Positions 60,497 through 64,000 of a DNA stretch of 64,000 nt are shown one piece after another. Both the position numbers and the translations under genes were made by a program. Under the pieces are notes generated by a model that ran no database searches, had not been told where the DNA came from, and saw nothing but the letters and a program-made list of their open reading frames with translations. Positions within the stretch are counted from its first letter, which is position 1. Every line of letters starts with the position of its first letter. The DNA lies in NCBI GenBank assembly GCA_944342025.1, contig CALVMD010000007.1, positions 1-64,000 of the forward strand, in the 5' to 3' direction. The DNA is from an uncultured Clostridia bacterium. GTDB lineage: Bacteria; Bacillota; Clostridia; Christensenellales; Borkfalkiaceae.

Positions 60497-61720
60497 TTAT
60501 TCGCCTAACAGCCAATCGACCGCGTTCAGAACTTCGATCCCTTCATAATTGCCGAGCGTAAATCTGTCCAATGTCAAAATCTTTTTCGGATAATTGTCAT
60601 TGATTTTTTTCAACGGTCTTATTTCGCGCTCGAATGTCGTCTGTTCCGTCAAAGATGCCGTGACCTGATAGTAACTGATCACGTCGTCCTTTTTAGCGAC
60701 AAAATCCACCTCCGTCTGTCCCATCTTTCCGACGTTCACTTCATAGCCCCGCCGCAAAAGCTCTAAATAAACCACATTTTCCAGAGAATACCCTAAATCG
60801 TATTCGCGTTTCGGCAGCAAATACCTGCGCAAACCTAAATCTGCAATATAGAATTTTCCGTTTTGCTTTAAAAGCTGTTTTCCTTCAACGTCATACCGTT
60901 CGGCCTGATAAAAAACATATGCCTGTACCAGCGCTTCGATATAGTCGTCTATCGTATTTTGCGATACTTTCCTGCCCGAGGACGTAATATAATCGGCAAT
61001 ACGTTTGACGGAAACGGGACTGCCGATGCTACTTGCAAGAAATTTAGAAATATTTTTCAGCAAAGAAATATCCGACACTTTTCTCTTGTTCGGATCTTTT
61101 TCCTTTCTGTTTTGACGCTCCTCTATATCCTTGACGATAACGGTATTATATATGCCCTCCAGATACATATCGATTTTTTCTTTTGTCCTGTCCATCGTCG
61201 CTATATACGGGAAAGAACCGTTTGCCATATAGTCCGCAAACAGCCGGTCTGCATCTCCGCCGCCCTGACTCTTATAAAACTCCGCAAAAGAAAACGGCAG
61301 CATCTTGATTTCAATATATCGCCCGGACAAAAGCGTTGCAAGCTCACCCGAAAGCAGCCACGAATTGGAGCCGGTCATATATAAATCGACGTTTTCTTTT
61401 ATATATAAACTGTCTGCTACCTTTTCAAAGCCCTCTACCTTTTGTATCTCGTCCAAAAATATATACGTCATTTTGCCGCTACACAGTCTGTCCGACAAAT
61501 ACGCATACAACGCTTTATAATCCTGCAACGCCTCGTTGTCAAGATCTTCAAAATTGACTGCAACGATCTGCCCGTCCTCTACGCCGCTTTTTTTCAGATA
61601 CTCTTTATATAAATCCAACAAAGTGGATTTTCCGCAGCGCCGTATCCCCGTTACGACTTTGATAACCTTTTCGTCCTTCCAAGCAATCAACTTTTCTAAA
61701 TAATTCTTTCTTTCGATCAT
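60497..61720 (-). CDS. AAA ATPase with DUF4143 domain
   Basis: 407 residues from ATG 61720, 7 nt after GGAGG. Walker A GIRRCGKSTLL and Walker B MTYIFLDEIQKVEGF belong to the AAA_14 domain, sensor MTGSNSWLLSGELATLLSGR follows, and the C-terminal DUF4143 nuclease-like part includes KQLLKQNGKFYIADLGLRR and GYEVNVGKMGQTEVDFVAKK (Glu-x-Asp-Phe-x-x-Lys, like a restriction-endonuclease fold). Such proteins are widespread, often in variable regions; function unproven. It has a strong promoter of its own and sits 4 nt before the TOTE-like remnant. Confidence 0.9.
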   Translation of the reverse strand: MIERKNYLEKLIAWKDEKVIKVVTGIRRCGKSTLLDLYKEYLKKSGVEDGQIVAVNFEDLDNEALQDYKALYAYLSDRLCSGKMTYIFLDEIQKVEGFEKVADSLYIKENVDLYMTGSNSWLLSGELATLLSGRYIEIKMLPFSFAEFYKSQGGGDADRLFADYMANGSFPYIATMDRTKEKIDMYLEGIYNTVIVKDIEERQNRKEKDPNKRKVSDISLLKNISKFLASSIGSPVSVKRIADYITSSGRKVSQNTIDDYIEALVQAYVFYQAERYDVEGKQLLKQNGKFYIADLGLRRYLLPKREYDLGYSLENVVYLELLRRGYEVNVGKMGQTEVDFVAKKDDVISYYQVTASLTEQTTFEREIRPLKKINDNYPKKILTLDRFTLGNYEGIEVLNAVDWLLGE

Positions 61721-61741
61721 TGCCATACCTCCGACACGTTC

Positions 61742-61770
61742 AGTATAGCATACCGCTCTCCAAATGTCAA
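61742..61770 (-). promoter_or_regulatory. Promoter of the DUF4143 ATPase gene
   Basis: Minus strand TTGACA (61765-61770), 17-nt spacer, TATACT (61742-61747); short leader of about 15 nt with GGAGG. Confidence 0.85.
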
Positions 61771-61773
61771 TAT

Positions 61774-61826
61774 ATTTTCCGAAATCGGAATATTTTATTA
61801 AATACAATATAAAATTTTCCGAAATC
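61774..61826. repeat. Two 13-bp direct repeats 40 bp apart upstream of the ATPase promoter
   Basis: ATTTTCCGAAATC occurs at 61774-61786 and 61814-61826. The first copy lies 3 nt upstream of the -35 box and contains part of the dyad CCGAAATCGG. Possible activator or repressor sites. Confidence 0.6.
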
Positions 61827-61956
61827 TAGTATTCTTTCTGCTATCAATACATAATCGAATGGTCGTATTGAAGAACGGCAAACGTTATAACAGCAACCTA
61901 CTATCGCCTGTCTGTCCTTTTCGTAGGTATATTTCGGCCGTAGATATGCGAAAGAT

Positions 61957-62061
61957 TTATGACTTCTTCTTCCTGATTACAGCCACACAACCGATGAATA
62001 ACAAGAACGCCGCGACACCGGCAACTGTTCCACCCAATAGGCTGCATGCTTTATCTTCTAT
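61957..62061 (-). pseudogene. Membrane-anchor remnant of a surface protein
   Basis: The frame IEDKACSLLGGTVAGVAA, then a hydrophobic run to CVAVIRKKKS and a stop at 61957, is the typical C-terminal helix and basic tail of clostridial surface proteins (compare RKKKNA at 11437). Upstream the frame is closed by a stop at 62062 and no start exists. Its body has been lost. Confidence 0.6.
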
Positions 62062-62090
62062 TCAATTATTTTTTAGCTGTTTTCCTCGTC

Positions 62091-62200
62091 TTACTTAACA
62101 ACGTAAACACCTTATGCGAGGCTCTTAATGTTGCAAAAGGCAGTTATTATAATCATTTATTACGCAATAAAAACGGAGAAACACAAGCGCTAAAAAGCGA
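62091..62200 (+). pseudogene. IS3-family OrfB N-terminal remnant
   Basis: The frame reads NNVNTLCEALNVAKGSYYNH then LLRNKNGETQALKSE, matching the start of IS3/IS150-type OrfB (LCKAL.IAKGTYYN..RNK). It lacks both ends and merges near 62200 into the malQ stub on the other strand. The terminal part of a similar element lies at 1-316, but they cannot be the same copy. Confidence 0.7.
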
Positions 62201-62372
62201 GCCGAAATGCTGCCGATCGGGGAAGTATCTGCCAATACCGAATACCTCCGCCCGCGAGCAGATCGACGAACCTATAGGCGTACCTGCCCAATGTGCCGAT
62301 GCCGTATCTGCCGGGCAAAGAAGAGGTGTGCAGCAGCACGCCCGCGGCGCGCTCTTTCATAAAATCTTCCAT
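62190..62372 (-). pseudogene. malQ: 4-alpha-glucanotransferase (MalQ), N-terminal stub
   Basis: From ATG 62372 (AAGGGG 6 nt upstream) the frame reads MKERAAGVLLHTSSLPGRYG, IGTLGRYAYRFVDLLAGGG and YWQILP, the unmistakable start of MalQ/amylomaltase. After about 50 of some 500 residues it turns into unrelated sequence (RSAAFRLAF) and stops, at the point where the IS3 remnant begins. The catalytic Asp and Glu are absent, so it is not functional. The preceding gene on this strand looks starch-related, which suits malQ. Confidence 0.85.
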
Positions 62373-62390
62373 AACGTTCCCCTTTTACAA

Positions 62391-62424
62391 AAAGGGCGGG
62401 AGCGCATTCCGTGCTCCCGCCCTT
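62391..62424 (-). terminator. Terminator after the repeat-containing secreted protein
   Basis: Minus-strand stem AAAGGGCGGGAGC / GCTCCCGCCCTTT with a short loop, followed by TTGT; 18 nt after the stop at 62442. Confidence 0.85.
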
Positions 62425-62441
62425 TCTGCTTTTACATTTCT

Positions 62442-64000
62442 TTAATCGACCAAATAGAAGTCGAGCACATATTCATCGCCCGAAAAGTCGATGACGATCT
62501 TATATGTTCCGCCGACGTCGCAAACGATGTTGTTGCCGCTCGGCGAAGAGAAATTCCCGTTGGCGTCGCCCGAAGTTCCGAGGTACGCCCAGCCGACGTA
62601 ATCGCCGTACTGATTCGTAACCGTCTTCCCGTAGATGGTAAATCCGAATTCACCGTCCTCAATAAACTCGTACTCGAGCTCGAAGCGGTTGCCGAACACG
62701 GGAAGGCGGTCGGTGCCGTCCCAGCCGACGTCGAACGCGGTACCCTTGACGATGACTTCCCAATCGGGCGAATAGAAATCGACGACGGGCGTGCCGGCAG
62801 AATAATCGATGACGATCCTGTAAGTACCCGGCACGGTGCAAACGATATTGTTGCCACCGCCTTCCTGCTGTTCAAACAGGCTGTTTGCATCGCCGTTTTC
62901 GCCGATAAAGTTAAACCCGACGTAATCTCCGTATTGCGGGTCCATGCTTTCGCCGTACAGAGTAAAGCCAAATTCTCCTTCAGAGAGCTCCAAAATCATC
63001 TCCACGCGCCCGTTTTCCGAAGCAAAGCGATCGGAGTTATCCCATGTTCCGTCGTAAGCGGGGCCCTTAATGACCGCCTCGAATTCGGGCATAGTCTCCT
63101 GGTATCCGACGAAATCCACTTTCACTTCGCCGCCGTTGAAGTCGATGCGCATGATATAGAAGCCCGCGACCTCGCACACAAAGTTGTTTTCAAAGATGCC
63201 AAAGTTATCGTTGTACGCGCCGTCCGAGCCGATCATCGCGCCCGTGACGAGCATACCGGGATTGAAATAGCCGCCGACCTCGTCGTCGGGAACGCCGGGC
63301 TCATAATAGATAAAGCAGAACTGTTTTTCGGCGGTAAAATATGCGCGGAATTCGACGACGCCCTCCGCCATGCCGTCTGTACCCGTGGAATGGCGTTCGG
63401 AAATGATCCATGTGCTACCCTCGTCGGGTTGCGTTTTCATAAACACGTCGTATGCGACGGGGAGCTCCTGAACGATATCGCCGTTGCGCACCCAGGTGAC
63501 GGTATCGCCGAGCGGCGTTTCGTCGTCAAGGTTCAATGTCAGCGTATAATTCCCCGAAACTTCGACGCGCGCGTTGTTTCCGTCGCCGGCGAGGGCAAAG
63601 TACGTTTCGCCGTCTTTGACCGGTTCGACGATGTCGGCAAAACCGTGCTGACCGCCGTAGGAACCGTTCATGACGATCTGGAAGAGATCGCCGCGCGCAA
63701 GGTCGAGCGTGATTTTATAGGTGTAATTGTCTATCTTTTCCAGCTTCTGTGCGTCCGTCAGGTTGTTGCCAAACTGTGAACTTTTCAGCGGCTCGGTGAT
63801 GCCGCTGCCCGAAACATACCAGGTATCCGCCGGTGTATACCCTTCGGTAAACGTCGGATCATAGGTAACGACCAGGCTGTTCGTGTTCCTGTCATACACA
63901 AAGCTATAGGTTCCGCTCGTCGTTACTGTGATATTGCCCTGCGTAAGGTCGAGATATTCAACATCCGAATTCTCCTGATCGATCGTATCGGTGTTCAGAC
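62442..64000 (-). CDS. Secreted protein with tandem ~100-residue beta modules, possibly starch-binding (partial)
   Basis: The frame is open from the window edge (about 519 residues visible) and ends at 62442. It contains at least four modules. The last two are clear repeats: KGPAYDGTWDNSDRF to VVDFYSPD and KGTAFDVGWDGTDRL to VLDFYLVD, sharing GEFGFT(L/I)YG, QYGDYVG, NNIVC and GTY(R/K)IVIDFS. Earlier ones share the WYVSGSG and TWIISERHSTG openings and YKITLDLARGDLF. This recalls SusE/SusF-like and amylopullulanase-associated starch-binding modules. The malQ stub next to it supports an alpha-glucan role. The N-terminal part and any catalytic domain lie outside. Confidence 0.72.
   Translation of the reverse strand, partial: LNTDTIDQENSDVEYLDLTQGNITVTTSGTYSFVYDRNTNSLVVTYDPTFTEGYTPADTWYVSGSGITEPLKSSQFGNNLTDAQKLEKIDNYTYKITLDLARGDLFQIVMNGSYGGQHGFADIVEPVKDGETYFALAGDGNNARVEVSGNYTLTLNLDDETPLGDTVTWVRNGDIVQELPVAYDVFMKTQPDEGSTWIISERHSTGTDGMAEGVVEFRAYFTAEKQFCFIYYEPGVPDDEVGGYFNPGMLVTGAMIGSDGAYNDNFGIFENNFVCEVAGFYIMRIDFNGGEVKVDFVGYQETMPEFEAVIKGPAYDGTWDNSDRFASENGRVEMILELSEGEFGFTLYGESMDPQYGDYVGFNFIGENGDANSLFEQQEGGGNNIVCTVPGTYRIVIDYSAGTPVVDFYSPDWEVIVKGTAFDVGWDGTDRLPVFGNRFELEYEFIEDGEFGFTIYGKTVTNQYGDYVGWAYLGTSGDANGNFSSPSGNNIVCDVGGTYKIVIDFSGDEYVLDFYLVD

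Noticed and set aside
62046..63779. Plus-strand frame of about 575 codons
   Set aside because: Only its first 45 or so codons (IS3 remnant) look like protein; the rest is antisense to the repeat-containing secreted protein.
1..64000. CRISPR arrays, tRNA and rRNA genes
   Set aside because: No regularly spaced repeats, no T-loop/acceptor patterns and no rRNA-like stretches were noticed by reading; a dedicated search would be needed to exclude small RNAs.

Overview
The window looks like a chromosomal piece of a Gram-positive, spore-former-related Clostridia member, probably a gut commensal. Support: paired spmA/spmB, a T-box-controlled asnB, lipoprotein signal peptides with lipoboxes, surface proteins ending in a membrane helix plus a Lys/Arg tail, LacI regulators with CG-centred operators, sigma-A promoters with 17-nt spacers, strong GGAGG ribosome sites, and several large glycan-uptake operons. 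GC content looks moderate, with GC-rich hairpins. Species cannot be fixed from the sequence alone; an order such as Christensenellales is a guess.

Layout. 1-316: tail of an IS3-family transposase and its terminal inverted repeat. 744-8706: housekeeping genes (spmAB on the minus strand, then metG, a frameshifted hypothetical gene, tatD with its radical-SAM partner, rsmA, a DinB-like gene). 8808-24124 (minus): a LacI-controlled glycan operon with three GH32-type proteins, an Opp-type (peptide/nickel family) ABC importer, a small membrane protein and a large Ig/lectin-like surface protein; its regulator at 24400 is divergent. 25464-30262 (minus): rrf2-iscS-iscU, queH, and asnB with a T-box leader. 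30368-35229: a decayed stretch (deleted MATE gene, an operon of truncated binding protein, GH5-like hydrolase, unknown protein and UroD-like protein, and an ArsR-like remnant). 35315-41033: metallophosphoesterase, LytS/YesM-like kinase with its response regulator, and four mostly unknown envelope genes. 41356-59599 (minus): a second LacI-controlled operon with a CUT1 sugar transporter, two tandem GxGYxYP-like lipoproteins, another large lipoprotein, a UroD-like protein, GH38 alpha-mannosidase, SIS isomerase and ROK kinase. 59844-62372: scar-like region with a TOTE-type primase remnant, a DUF4143 ATPase, a surface-anchor remnant, an IS3 remnant and a malQ stub. 62442-64000: the C-terminal part of a repeat-containing secreted protein that runs out of the window.

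How it works together (inference). The two large operons each pair outer binding or hydrolytic lipoproteins with a dedicated importer and an internal hydrolase, each under a LacI repressor whose operators flank its promoter. The first suits fructan-like substrates (GH32). The second suits mannose-containing glycans (GH38, SIS, ROK) with GxGYxYP proteins of unknown activity outside the cell, and is the best candidate here for an undescribed system.

A notable theme is genes with internal deletions or fused fragments (DUF1349 gene, MATE, binding protein, ArsR-like gene, TOTE primase, malQ). This is either real genome erosion or an assembly artefact, and read mapping across the junctions would decide. 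Three genes (queH, the metallophosphoesterase, the kinase) have a good -10 box exactly 6 nt before the ATG and no ribosome site, suggesting leaderless transcripts.
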